From Tetrahymena thermophila SB210 (Eukaryota; Ciliophora; Oligohymenophorea; Hymenostomatida; Tetrahymenidae): a DNA stretch of 64,000 nt. The notes beneath the pieces were generated by a model, which was not told the DNA's origin, did no database searches, and was given only the letters and a program-made list of their open reading frames with translations. The stretch lies in assembly GCF_000189635.1 (NCBI RefSeq), contig NW_002476089.1, positions 1-64,000 on the forward strand. The letters are read 5' to 3'. Positions 50,463 through 64,000 of the stretch are shown here, in pieces. Within the stretch, counting starts at the first letter, position 1. Every line of letters starts with the position of its first letter. Position numbers and translations under genes: made by a program.

Positions 50463-52904
50463 ATGGAAAACTCTCTTCTGTAGGATTCTTTAGAGTTTTA
50501 CTGGATTAGTGGTAACGAAGAAAATAAACTTCATTTACCTGATAATGAAGTATGTCTATTGTCTTCTAAATTTAAAAAGAGAATAGGTGACTCACAATAG
50601 TATGAAGAGTGTGAGCTTAAGCTCTATGGCAAAAGACTTTATCTTATATAAGTAAAATTCATGCTTTCAATTAATATAATGTTTGAATAAACTTGAATAT
50701 ATAATTTACTATAGTACTTTCTATTAATAGTAAAATACTATTTTTAAACAAACAGCGAAATCAAGTTATAGCATTTTTGAAATTTTGTTTCGAAATGACA
50801 TTTGAGCTAGTCATAGACGGTGATAAAGATCATGAGCTAGAGAATATTAAATAACATAATTTCAAGTCATTAAAAATCGAAAAAGACATGTGCGATTGTG
50901 AATTTATAAATGAAGATAAGAAGGTTTATGTAGAATGGTAAAGCAAGCTCTCTGAAAAAATAACTTAAAAAAACTTCTATGCTTATTATGATGTAAAGAG
51001 GGTAATTGGCAGTGGAGCATATGCAAGTGTAATTGATATTTTATTTACAGCTAAAATTACAAATTTTATAGCTCATAAATAATAGATTTAATTTATATCT
51101 AAAATTATAAGTTTTATAGTCATAAATAATAGATTTAATTTAATTTAAAAATATAAAGAAAAAAAAATCCAGTGATTTTTATTAATATATTGGTAAATTA
51201 AAAAGGTTGTTATAGCAGAAAAAAAAATTGATGGAAGTCTATTTGCAGTAAAGAGTTTAAGCAAAGCTCATATATATTAAACAACAGATGGAAAGGTAAA
51301 ATATCACAAATTTTACAATTATCTCATTTTCATAACAATATTATTTTTATTATCAAAATTTAAAAACTGGTTAGATTAATATTGAGTTTTATTATAAAAG
51401 GCAGAAATAGAAAATGAATTGGCACTTATGAGACTTGTCCGCCACAAAAATGTTATGAGATTATTTGAAGTCTTTGATGCAGATAGCTCCATAAAGATTG
51501 TATTAGAGCTTGTTGAAGGTGGATAACTTTTTGATCTAATGAAGAAAAACCCAAATTTAACATGGTTTGAAATTGGATTAATAATGAAATAGATTCTTTC
51601 AGGTAAAACTTTTATATTTGAAAAAAGAACATTACTATTTTTAATTTAGTAAATTTATAGTCTTTTTTTCCTAAAAATATTGGCATACTTTCTACTTCAT
51701 CAATAAATTAATTTATCATATTTGTTCTACAAAAAAAAGGTCTTGAAGCTCTTCACAGCTAGAATATTATGCACAGAGATTTAAAACCAGAAAATATTCT
51801 AATGAGAAGCAAAGAAAGCTTAGATTTAGTAATAGGAGACTTTGGATTAGCTTAAAAAGCAGATGCTAAAAAATATCTATACTTAAAATGTGGAACTCCA
51901 GGTTATGTTGCTCCAGAAGTCATTAATCTCAAAGAAGAGTAAACTCAATATGATACTCAGTGTGATATTTTTTCTGCTGGCGCTATATTTTATAAATTGT
52001 ATAATTAATTTAAGATATAACAACAGACTTTAATTTAAATTTATTTCTTTTATTACAAACAGATGTGTTCACAAACCATTGTTTTAAGGAGTTACTCATG
52101 CAGAGGTGCTTTAGGAAAATAAGTCAGTAAACTTTAATTTAAATTGCTAGGATGTTAAAGATCTTCCTCCACTTGCTTAAGATTTGCTTAAATAGCTTCT
52201 AAAGTGTGATCCTAAGTAAAGAATTACAGCAACAGAAGCTTTAAAGCATAAATTCTTCAAAGATGTTACTGAAAAGGAAGGTGAAAGACATAAATCTCCA
52301 TTTAAAGGAGACGTTGAAAAAATGAGGCACTTAATCAAATAAGAAAAGTAAGAAAAAAGAAAATATTAAATTTCATTTATTTTATATATTTTATTTATTG
52401 ATATCAATTAGGAAGAGAAATGAAGAAATGCCTGAAAATTCACCCTTGAAGATGAAATAGCCACTGATTACTGGTAAAACAAAACCAATTCAACCACACT
52501 CATCTGTTACAAAGAGAGGTTCCTTTATTTAAGTCTAGTCTTCTTCAAATAATTCATCTAGAAGATCCTCAAAAAATTCAAATTTGGGATTAGGCTCGAA
52601 TCAAAAGAAGGCATCTTTAGATTCTATAGAAGAAGGAGATGAAGATTAAAAGAAAGAACTCGGTTCTGGTATTAAATAAATTGATAACAAACGAAGAAAT
52701 CTCATTCCAACATTGAATTCATTAAAATAATAACCAACTGATGGAATAAAGCTAAATAGAGCAGCATTTAGAAGAGCCACAGTTGAGCCTTAAAGTGACA
52801 CTACTATTAAGGGTTTAGAGGTAAAAGATCCTATTACTCCAGTTTAGCAACCTAGATAGAGAGGGAGTGTCAAGTCAATTACAAATTTTATTGGAAAAAA
52901 ATGA
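50463..52904 (+). CDS. CAMK-like Ser/Thr protein kinase with N-terminal PH-like region
   Basis: Starts MENSLLQDSLEFYWISGNEE at 50463; first intron 50652-50755. The first 140 residues alternate short strands and end with an acidic helix and YVEWQSKLSEKI, like the PH-type domain found before many ciliate CAMK-like kinases (inference). Kinase domain: VIGSGAYASV glycine loop split by an intron, LFAVKSLSK (ATP Lys), IENELALMRLVRHKNVMRLF (helix-C Glu), LELVEGGQLFDLM, HRDLKPENILMRS, VIGDFGLAQKADAKKY, CGTPGYVAPEV, DIFSAGAIFYKL, and RITATEALKHKFF. All catalytic residues are present. The C-terminal 200 residues are Ser/Lys-rich, basic and probably disordered (KRGSFIQVQSSSNNSSRRSS). The intron at about 51026-51200 contains a 48 bp tandem duplication. 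Confidence 0.93.
51051..51146. repeat. 48 bp tandem duplication inside a kinase intron
   Basis: Two adjacent 48 bp units begin CTAAAATTACAAATTTTATA (51051) and CTAAAATTATAAGTTTTATA (51099) and both contain CATAAATAATAGATTTAATT. They differ at a few positions, so the event is fairly recent. The unit lies wholly inside the intron that splits the glycine loop. Confidence 0.85.
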
Positions 52905-53748
52905 GTTTTTTATGCAAGAAATTTAGTAAGCAAAAAAACAAATAGTTTTAAGAAATAGCAAAAAAAAAATTATAGAAGTAAATTAAAATATTTATCTATA
53001 TATTAAAAGATATATTAATTTAAAATATTTATCAAAAATTTATTAATAAAAGAATTAAAATAATTTAAAGAAAGAATGTAAACGATTTATATTATTATGT
53101 AATCAAAATATTTGTAAGTATGTATATAAATTTTATGTAATTTTTTGTATACTTCTATTTGTATTCAATTATTTTTAAAAATATATTTATTTTTTTGATA
53201 TTAATTGATTGTTTTTATGTGTATGGCTAACTATCATCATTAATCTGTAAGATAATAAAAGAATTTGTAAGCAATCAAGTAGTTTATATAAAATACAAAC
53301 ATTATTTATGTTTAAAGAAGTAAAATAAAAATATTAATAATAAAAGATAATTAAAATATTTATCAAATTTATTTAAAAAAGAATGAAAATAATTTATAAG
53401 AACTATATTACAATGTAATTTAAATATCTGTTAATACTTGTGTAAATATAAATTTATAGTAATTATTTGTATATTTCTAATGGTATTCAATTATTTTAAA
53501 AAATATATTTAATTTTTTGGATATTGGTTGATTGTTCTTATATGTTTGATTATTCTCTTTAATCTGTGAATATCCTCTAAAATTTTAATATATTTCTAGG
53601 TTTACACCAATTTCTAATCCATAAATAATAGCTTTCAATCTTATAATATAAGCTTCTTCAATTAGTTGAAATCTGATTAACTTTTTAAAATAGCTATCTA
53701 TTTAAAAATAGCTAAATAAATACAAAATATAATAGCTCATATCTTGGA
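52905..53748. other. Spacer with tandem duplication
   Basis: Between the kinase stop and the four-TM gene. Mostly the duplication at 53005-53580; the last 150 bp are the promoter side of the next gene. Confidence 0.5.
53005..53580. repeat. Diverged tandem duplication, period about 330 bp
   Basis: Matching blocks in the same order: TTAAAATATTTATCAAA (53021 and 53351), AGAATTAAAATAATTTA / AGAATGAAAATAATTTA, TGTAATCAAAATATTTGT / TGTAATTTAAATATCTGT, TTTTGTATACTTCTATTTG / TTTGTATATTTCTAATGG, then GTATTCAATTATTTT in both, ATATATTTATTTTTTTGATA / ATATATTTAATTTTTTGGAT, and TTGATTGTTTTTATGTGT / TTGATTGTTCTTATATGT, ending near TTAATCTGT. Non-coding. Confidence 0.75.
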
Positions 53749-54461
53749 ATGTCATAGGAAGATTTATAAGCTTATACTAATTTACTCAGTAGAGACTATC
53801 AAAATGATATTCCTAGCAGCTCTTTTTATAATGGTTAATAGATTTTTGTTTAAGATCATCAGATTTTCAAAGACAAACCAAGAAATTGTTTTAAGGAAGC
53901 CTTTTTAGCTGTAAAATATTGATAAAAAAATTAGTGCATACACGATATTCATTCTTTTTAACTGAATTTATTTAATAGGAAGATGAACTTTCATTGTTGT
54001 TAACAGAAAATCAGATTACTAAACTAGTATTTTACATAGTAGTTTGGTTTTTCATTTTACTTAGCATTTCAGGATACATATTATCATTTAGTATAAAAGA
54101 TTAATTATATGACAATATTTCAGTTAAAATAATGAGCTATCTAGAAATAGCAATTGCTATCATACTTCTCGCTTTTTATTATATGGTTTAGCAAATAGAT
54201 AGTTATAGTCGGTCTTCAATTGTTGAAAAATTATACAAGTTAAGAAGAATAATTCTCATATTATTTATAATAACATATTTATCACAACTTTCACTTTCTA
54301 TATACTCATTAATACAAACGTTACCTGAATGGATAGGACATGGTATTAACATCAATTTATCTGCGATAATTTACATTATAGTTTCTGTTTCAATAATATC
54401 TAAAATATTTTACTTTTGCTTCTATTTAGTTCTTGAACTAACTTTCAAGTCAGAATATTGA
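53749..54461 (+). CDS. Four-TM membrane protein, unknown
   Basis: Exons 53749-53910 and 53979-54461 give 214 aa. A polar N-terminus (MSQEDLQAYTNLLSRDYQ) of about 70 residues is followed by four hydrophobic helices: LVFYIVVWFFILLSISGYIL, IMSYLEIAIAIILLAFYYMV, IILILFIITYLSQLSLSIYS and AIIYIIVSVSIISKIFYFCF. Even helix number with both ends probably cytosolic. No family recognised. The stop follows LELTFKSEY. Confidence 0.75.
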
Positions 54462-56698
54462 AAAAATCATCAATACAAAAAAAATCACTCTATTTATATC
54501 TAAAATAATAAAAAATAATAAATAAATAAATAAATTAACTAACAATATTAAAATTTTAAAATATTTTAAAAATATTTTTAAAAACTGAAATTAATTATCT
54601 CAAATTAATTATTTTAATAATCTTTATGTATTAAATTATATAAAAATTTATGATTCTTTGTTAATAAATAAATTACTTAATTAAATGTGTTAAAAAAATG
54701 TAAAATAATTGTTTATTTCAATAAATCAAGAGATTTTTATTTTAAACTGTTTTATTTATTAATTAATTTAAATAATTTCAATAATTTAAAACTTTTTTAG
54801 CTTTAATAGAATAATTTTTATTTGTTTTTAAACTTTATTAGAATCGTTTTTATTTGGCTAAATTATCTTTGATGCAATTTATTTTTTATCCATCATTTGT
54901 ATATTCACTTTATCAATCTTGAGATACCCAAAACTGTTATTTAAGCATACATAGCCATTCTTGGAATAATTTAATAACTACTAGAATATATATAAAAAAT
55001 ATCTAATTTTAAAAAAAATTCATTATATTCTTCTCTAATTTAAGAAGAAAAGCATCAAAATTAATTCATTTAAAAAATTTATTTTCTTGTGGAAATAATA
55101 CGCAAAACAAATTTATTAAAAGACCCTTTATTGATAAAAGTGACGTGATTTTAGTTCTGTAACCAGTCATTTAAATAAAGAAGAAATATAAAAAAAGAAA
55201 ATAATGAGAAATGCTACCAAAATCGGCTAATAATAATTAGCTAAAACTTGAAGCAAACATTACTGATGGAGTTTCAGAACTTAAGAAAAATAGTTTCTGA
55301 TATGATAATTTTAATATCTCTTTAATGTGACATTTAGATATGTGAGGGTTTAATGCTTAAATAATATTTCATCACTTAAAGATAAATCTGCAATATTAAG
55401 TTATAATATGCTTAACTTTTTTATTTTGTTTTTCTTTTTTATTACTAATATCGCACTATTCCTCCCCTACACTTTATGCTTATTTATTTTTTAGAAATTA
55501 GAGATTTCAATAGTTAATCCCTATATATTTACTTTCAATTTATTTGTTAATTTATTTGTGGTCTTATAAAATTGATATGAATAAAACGAGTTGGGGAGCA
55601 GGAAATTATTGATTGATTTTATTTATTAAAAATTTTAACTTTCTTTAATTAAATGAAATGCAAATTAATATATGTTATAATCTTCATAATTAAAAATATT
55701 ATTAGAAAGATACGCAGAAAGTATTCTCTATCATGTTAAATTTATTATAATATGATGTTATATAAACTTTAATTTATCTCAATCAAAATACATTAATTTT
55801 TTCTTATCAAAATAATATAAATTAATCATCTTTATCCTTTTTATTTCATTCAAAATTAACTAAATAAAAAGATGTCAATAGGAACCATATTTTCTCTACT
55901 GATAAGCGAGCATGTAAAAGCAGAAAATAAAATGTACTCGATAATGATTATTTTGAATTAATGATCAATGTGCATGAAGGATTGCTTAAGGAAGAGTAGA
56001 TAACATAAAAATAGCTCATTCTCAAAAAAATACATATGCATTATCATTAATTTTTGTGTAGATAAATAAATAATATTGCAAACTCTAAACAATATTAAAT
56101 CTTATTTATTACTTCTAGAAAAGTATTTATTTCGAAATATGGGGAATGCAAATCTTTATTGATTAAATATATTTATTGATAAAAGACCATCAAAGATACT
56201 AAGATATTGTTTGCAATAATACATGAAATATGGGCTTGCCAAAGGTTAAATGTATTTATCAATCTTTGTTAAAAAGAGAATCTTTTATAGCTAGGAAAAA
56301 ATGGGCATTGGTTAAAAGGGTGGAGACTTAGCATTGTAGGTAGGAGAAGGATATGGTGGGGGAAAGGCTGAATATTAACACATAGCTGAAAAATAAGTAT
56401 TTGAAGTGACGAACTAATAATAATACATCAAAAAAAACTTTTCAAAAGGCAAATATAGTTTAAAAGATCATTAGATAAAACAAATAAGAAACAAATTCAT
56501 CTCTCAATAAGATAGTAAGTAGCTCAGAAAAAAAGTAAAAAAATTAAAAGAATAAAGCAAACAAATAATAGGAGCAGAGGTTTGCTATTACACACTATTA
56601 AGAAATAAAGAAATAAAAAAATTAATAAAAAAATCAATAAAAACTAAAAGATAAAAAAGAAAGAAAAAATCTAAAAGAAAAGATTTCATTTAAAAAAG
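54462..56698. other. 2.2 kb spacer upstream of glutamate dehydrogenase
   Basis: AT-rich at the left. From about 55130 it becomes less AT-rich and contains several unexplained frames: a 30-codon one at 55213-55302 (MLPKSANNNQLKLEANITDG), one at 55961, and a G-rich island at 56301-56400. The last 130 bp are purine-rich (A/G) and form the leader of the dehydrogenase gene. Confidence 0.5.
55961..56179 (+). CDS. Possible small gene or exon (72 aa)
   Basis: Open frame MINVHEGLLKEEQITQKQLI to TGA at 56177. The same frame is open upstream to about 55830 without an ATG (DVNRNHIFSTDKRACKSRK), so this may be an exon of a gene whose 5' part I could not resolve. Composition is charged and coding-like. 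No homology recognised. Confidence 0.25.
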
Positions 56699-59464
<2,766 letters not shown>

Positions 59465-60552
59465 TCTAAATTTTAAAAAATCTATTAACATATTATACAC
59501 TTCTAACTTAAAAATTTAATAAATGTAACTATCCATCAAATTTATATTTTTTGTGTAAACATAAGCTGTTAGTTCGTTTATTCAAACCACAATATCCCTT
59601 AAATCACTCTCATTCATTTATATTTTCTTATAATAATTTCAATAGATTTTAAAATAAAAAATTTATTGATAGTTATGTACCATTGTTAATTAACAAAAAT
59701 ATAATAATTCATACAAAAAATTTAAAGAAAAAATACATAATAAAATGTAATTTTGGTAAATTTGCAGATATATATATTATTTAGTAGATAATTAATTACA
59801 ATTAAATTGGATTTATTGAAATAACTTTTAAGAATACTTTTTAATATTTATTACAGTAAAAAAATAGTTATCATAATTAAAAATCAAATGAATAATTTTA
59901 ATTTTTAAAAATTTGTAAATATTTTGCAAAGATAAATAATAGAATGCTTTAGTTAAAATATTAAATAAATTTTAATAATTTATTTTTATTTTAATATTTT
60001 GCTCAAATAATTATTATTTTAATTTTAGTAAATATGAAAAAATTTGGTTTTAAAAATTATCTTAATTAAATTGATTTTATAACTATTGATTATTTTGAAA
60101 AATCAAAATTTTTATCTAATTGTACTGCCCTTGCTTACCTTAATCATTAATAATAAACATTAATTTAATATAATTTGGCAATATATACAAAAAATATTTA
60201 AATTTTCATTGATTTGTTTAATTTTATAAAAATATATTGTTGTTATAATTAATTTTAAAAATTTTTATAAATTTAAAATAATTTGATTTAAAAAACTTCT
60301 TAACTAAATTTATTTTTTATTATTAATAAAGTTTTTTTCTTCTTTATTTTATTTATTTTAAAAATATTTACAAATAATTTATGTATCTTTACAAATAATT
60401 TTAGTTTTTTTTCTTATTTATTTAATAAATAATTAACTATTTTTATAAAATTTTTAACTTATTTTAATTATTTTTTGAAGGTTTAATAAATATTTTAATA
60501 ATTTACAATTATTATGGGAAAACACTTAAATCTTAAATATCTAAAGTTAGAC
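59465..60552. other. Convergent 3' spacer
   Basis: Very AT-rich 1.1 kb between the stops of convergent genes. A single less AT-rich word (TGTACTGCCCTTGCTTACCTT near 60121) stands out. No gene seen. Confidence 0.5.
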
Positions 60553-61821
60553 TCAATATTTTTTAGAACCCTCTTATTCCTGAGGCTTAAATAATAAAAT
60601 ATCTTAATTTTTTTTTAATGTAATTATTTTTTTTAATTGAGCTTTGCTATTGAATGATTATGTTAGATGTTACTATTATCTCTCTTCTAATTCATTTTTA
60701 ATATCATTCTCATTTATTTAGTTTAAAATGTTTTTATTAAGATTATTGTTTTCTAATTTTTATATTTAGTGTTAACTACTATTCATTTAATTAACTTTTT
60801 GTTTTGAAGTATTGAGTTCATTAATTGAGTGTAATATTTTTTCACTGTTTCTTTTGCTTGTATCTGATTCAAAAGTTTCAAGTTATTAATTTGTTTAATT
60901 CCTGATAGTGGATTAAGAATGTAATTCTATTTCTTCTTCCTAAAAGATTTTTAATTACTTTTATAAAGAAATTTTGTAAAGATCTTCATTGCTTTTCAAA
61001 ACTCTTTTCTTTTTACTTATTTCATTCTAACCATTCACTATTTAATTACTATTATTTTTATTTTCTATTTACTTTAGGCTTTAATGAGTATAGTTAACTA
61101 TTTATAATAAGCAACCATCACCAAAATCATCTTATTAACACTATTCAAATTATCTACTTAAGTTTTATTCGGCTAAATTCATTTTTGGCTTAAATGATTA
61201 AAAAATAAAAAGTCTTGGCTATTATTTTGATTTAGTTGAGTTATAAAGCTCTGAAATATAAGAGTCGTTGATCAATAGTTTTTTTAATAACTATATTGCT
61301 TTATAATATTGAGCTGAATACTCATAAATCTAATTAGAAAAAGAAGATGACTTGCTAATCCCTTTAATCCCCTATGTAAAATCTAATTCTAATTTGCAAT
61401 AAAAAATAGTGGTAATAATATCTATGCATCTCATTTCATCTATCACTAGATTAATTTAAAAAGTATTTTTAGTGTAATAAATCTCATAGCTCCACTGCCT
61501 TATAATAACCAAGCTATTATTTGGAGTATCAAAAAAGTTAGCTTTATCTAAAACCCCTTTATCTCTAAAATTAACTATATATTTAACATTACCATCAGTT
61601 AATTAGAGTACTCTTTTTTCTAAATAGTGTGCTTAAATTTGAGCTGAAAACATTTCTGATTAACTACAAGAATATCTAAAAAGAAGTTTGTCCTCAACAA
61701 TCATTTCAAACTTCTACATCTGTTCTAAATCTTAATATGTATCATAAAATTTTTTGATGCATCCATTTAAGGTATTCTTCAATTTTTGAAAAATATTCTA
61801 ATTCTGAAGTAACAATTTCAT
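60553..61821 (-). CDS. Hypothetical protein, 422 aa
   Basis: Single-exon gene, MKLLLQNQNIFQKLKNTLNG to EQEGSKKY. The first 200 residues look folded, alternating strands and helices: QMQKFEMIVEDKLLFRYSCS, YLEKRVLQLTDGNVKYIVNF, NNSLVIIRQWSYEIYYTKNT, INLVIDEMRCIDIITTIFYC. The rest is polar and Gln/Asn/Lys-rich with coiled-coil-like stretches. No family recognised. It shares a 247 bp spacer with the divergent small gene at 62069. Confidence 0.72.
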
Positions 61822-62068
61822 CTTATTTGATTTATTGATTTATTTAATGCAATTAAAACTACTTTAATATTCCGCGAAAAATAAATCAAAACTTTTTTAA
61901 AAGATAATTATTAATTATTTTTGAAAAGCTTAAACAAATTAAATACTTTATTAACTAACTAATTAATTTGTTTATTAAATAATAAATTAAAAATACAATT
62001 TTTTTGTAATAATTTATAATATATACATACAATCTCCTCAATATTTTATAATAAGCAATTAAATAAAA

Positions 62069-62392
62069 ATGAGTGCTATTTTAAGCGAAAGGGATATTAA
62101 AATATTTAAAAGTAATGTAGTTTCAGGACTTTTTGATGGAGTTATATTTGGAATATGTTTTGGAGGTGTTTATGGACCTGTTGCTTTATACTAACCTGGA
62201 ATATAAAACTTAGCATATAAGAGATCTATATATAAATACATAGGAAAATCAATAATTAAAGGTGCACCATTAGTAGCAATTACTAGATGCGTTGGAGATA
62301 TTTGTGATAGTTAATAAATAGGACCAGTAGGGAAAGGGTTAATTACATTTTCAGTAGCTATTGCATATCTTAGCCTGACAAAATTCCCTTGA
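62069..62392 (+). CDS. Small membrane protein, 107 aa, perhaps Tim17-like
   Basis: Single exon, MSAILSERDIKIFKSNVVSG to SLTKFP. Glycine-rich hydrophobic segments GLFDGVIFGICFGGVYGP and GPVGKGLITFSVAIAYLSL flank a basic middle part (YKRSIYKYIGKSIIKGAPLV). Spaced small residues in helices (GxxxG) and the size recall Tim17/Tim22/Tim23 or complex I B14.7-type mitochondrial proteins, but this is a weak resemblance. The two cysteines around TRCVGDICDS could form a disulphide. Confidence 0.65.
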
Positions 62393-63146
62393 ATAAGATA
62401 AAAGAGATTAAATTTTTTTGCTTTTCAAAATTTAACATATAAAAATTTGATATTTAGAAAGTTCTTTTTAAAATAAAAGATGTAATTATATATAAAATAA
62501 ATATTTTCATAAAAAAATTTATTATTATTAGTTTCATTAAATTATTTACTAAAATATTTAATTTTTAAATAATTTAGCAAACTATTTTATCTATTTGCCT
62601 TGGGGCATTTTAAAATATAGATTTTTAAATCTAAGAGGTTTTTAAAAAAATGCAACTAATTTTTCATATAAATGACATTTATAATAGAACATAACTTTTA
62701 AAAGTATTTTTTTTAAATTTAAACAATTATTTTAACTTTAATAATCTACAAAAATATTTTAAATTAGTTTAAATATTAAAACATCTAAAACATCTACACA
62801 AATTTATAAAAAATAAAGGATTGATTTTAAATAAATTCGAAAAAACAATTAATATTAAATATGCAAACATATTATTTTTTATTCTTCTAAAAAATTTTTT
62901 AAATGTTTTATTTTGATAAAATATTTTTAAATTTAATTTTTTAAAGCTCATAAAAACAAAAAATATTTTGCTTTACTTGTTATTGCTTTTAAAAAATATT
63001 TGTAAACAAAATACGAATGATTCATTATGCTTTATAATAGATTGATGTAATTGATAGTATTTGTAATTTTTAAAGAAAAAACAAAATTTTTAATAATTAA
63101 TTAAAGTTAAATTAATTGGCTTTAAACACAAATCAAATTAAATAAA
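62393..63146. other. AT-rich spacer
   Basis: No gene seen. It contains long poly-A/T stretches and a short ACATCTAAAACATCTA duplication near 62780. The part near 63147 should be the promoter of the AT-hook g ene. Confidence 0.5.
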
Positions 63147-64000
63147 ATGTAATAAGAGATTATTTAATATTAAAAAGGAAATTACTAAAATGCTTAATTT
63201 ATTAACCCCGATCATTTTATTATCGATGATGAATTCAATTATGAACCATCGAATTTGAACCAAACAGAATAATATTAAGATAGCGATAATGAATGCTTTT
63301 AAACAAGCAATCTATCTAATAATAAATTGAAATAGATTAATAAAGCTAATAAAAAGCGTGGTAGAGGACGTCCTCGTAAAAATTTAAATAGCAACTAGTT
63401 TGAAAATATTGAAAGTATGGATTATACACAAATGTTTTCATAACCATTTCAACAGCTAGGTGCCAATGGAAAATATAACAGCTACAATAGGAAGTTTCCT
63501 AAAGACCATTTGAAGTAAAACATGATAAAACTAGAATCTAAAGTATTAAGGCTTTTTCATGAAATTCAAAGTATATATTCTAATACAAATTAATTTATTG
63601 ACCAAACGGATGATTAGGTAGATAAGTCTTTTTATGAATAGTATGAAATTTAAAAACGCTTAGATTGGAATATAGTTTCTTCTGAAACTGGTTATAATAA
63701 TAATAGTGTCCTATTTAAAATTTACTCATTTATTGGTGATTAAATTAATAATCCGTCTGACCCTTATGGTTAAGAGTTTATAAGTTTATCTATTGAAAAT
63801 TTTATAGTAACGTTCTTTCTCGACAAAGCTATTGAATAAAAGCAATATTAATTTTAAGATTTGATAGAAGACAACTTAAATCATAACCCTAATTTAAGAT
63901 TTTATTAGCTTGCGTTGGATGATCTTTGCTAAATACTGCTATCTGATATTTCCATTTCGATTTATTCAGATTAAGCTTTAGCATAAGTGTCATAATATAT
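63147..64000 (+). CDS. AT-hook protein, 3' end outside window (partial)
   Basis: Starts MQQEIIQYQKGNYQNAQ at 63147 and remains open, without an intron, to the last base (284 complete codons). Near residue 70 is an AT-hook core, KKRGRGRPRKN, with the GRP flanked by Arg that binds the minor groove of AT-rich DNA. The region after about residue 120 is helical and acidic/Gln-rich (ESKVLRLFHEIQSIYSN, SLSIENFIVTFFLDKAIE, LRFYQLALDDLCQILLSDIS). Family beyond the AT-hook is unknown; a chromatin or transcription role is likely from the motif. Confidence 0.78.

Overview
The window starts with about 130 bp of C4A2 (CCCCAA) telomere repeat. Everything after it is AT-rich DNA whose genes read through only if TAA and TAG mean glutamine and TGA is the sole stop. 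Genes carry many short AT-rich GT..AG introns and there is no rRNA, tRNA or prokaryotic signal. Together this points to one end of a Tetrahymena macronuclear chromosome, most likely T. thermophila. No tools were run; gene models were read by eye in the ciliate code, and five of them (glutathione synthetase, ornithine aminotransferase, MFS carrier, DHHC enzyme, glutamate dehydrogenase) were checked by summing exons to a whole number of codons.

Layout. 0.4-2.7 kb: glutathione synthetase with an extra N-terminal domain, starting about 240 bp from the telomere. 2.9-7.4 kb: a leucine-rich-repeat protein, a small multi-pass membrane protein and a PIERCE/DUF4490-like axonemal protein. 8.5-16.3 kb: an unknown small gene, ornithine aminotransferase, a short palindromic MITE-like element and an MFS sugar-carrier-like gene with a long Q/N-rich tail. 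17.7-19.0 kb: a Q/N-rich orphan. 20-25 kb (minus): a cyclic-nucleotide-gated-channel-like protein lacking a K+ selectivity filter and carrying a CCHC zinc knuckle. 26-35 kb (minus): two tandem tesmin/LIN54-type CXC proteins. 37.8-40.8 kb (minus): a Ser/Thr kinase with DFS instead of DFG. 43-46 kb (minus): a membrane histidine-kinase-like protein without its catalytic boxes. 47-49 kb (minus): a DHHC palmitoyltransferase. 50.5-52.9 kb: a CAMK-like kinase with a possible PH-like front end. 53.7 kb: a four-TM protein. 56.7-59.5 kb: glutamate dehydrogenase with an antenna. 60.5-62.4 kb: two unknown genes. 63.1 kb to the end: a partial AT-hook protein.

There is no operon logic, as expected for a ciliate. 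Three genes (glutathione synthetase, ornithine aminotransferase, glutamate dehydrogenase) touch glutamate metabolism but are far apart. Signalling genes dominate the middle, and several have lost canonical catalytic or pore residues. Spacers contain diverged tandem duplications of about 245-330 bp. The strongest leads are the fused glutathione synthetase, the pore-less zinc-knuckle channel, the tandem CXC pair with E2F-like sites, and the histidine-kinase-like protein without a phospho-acceptor histidine.
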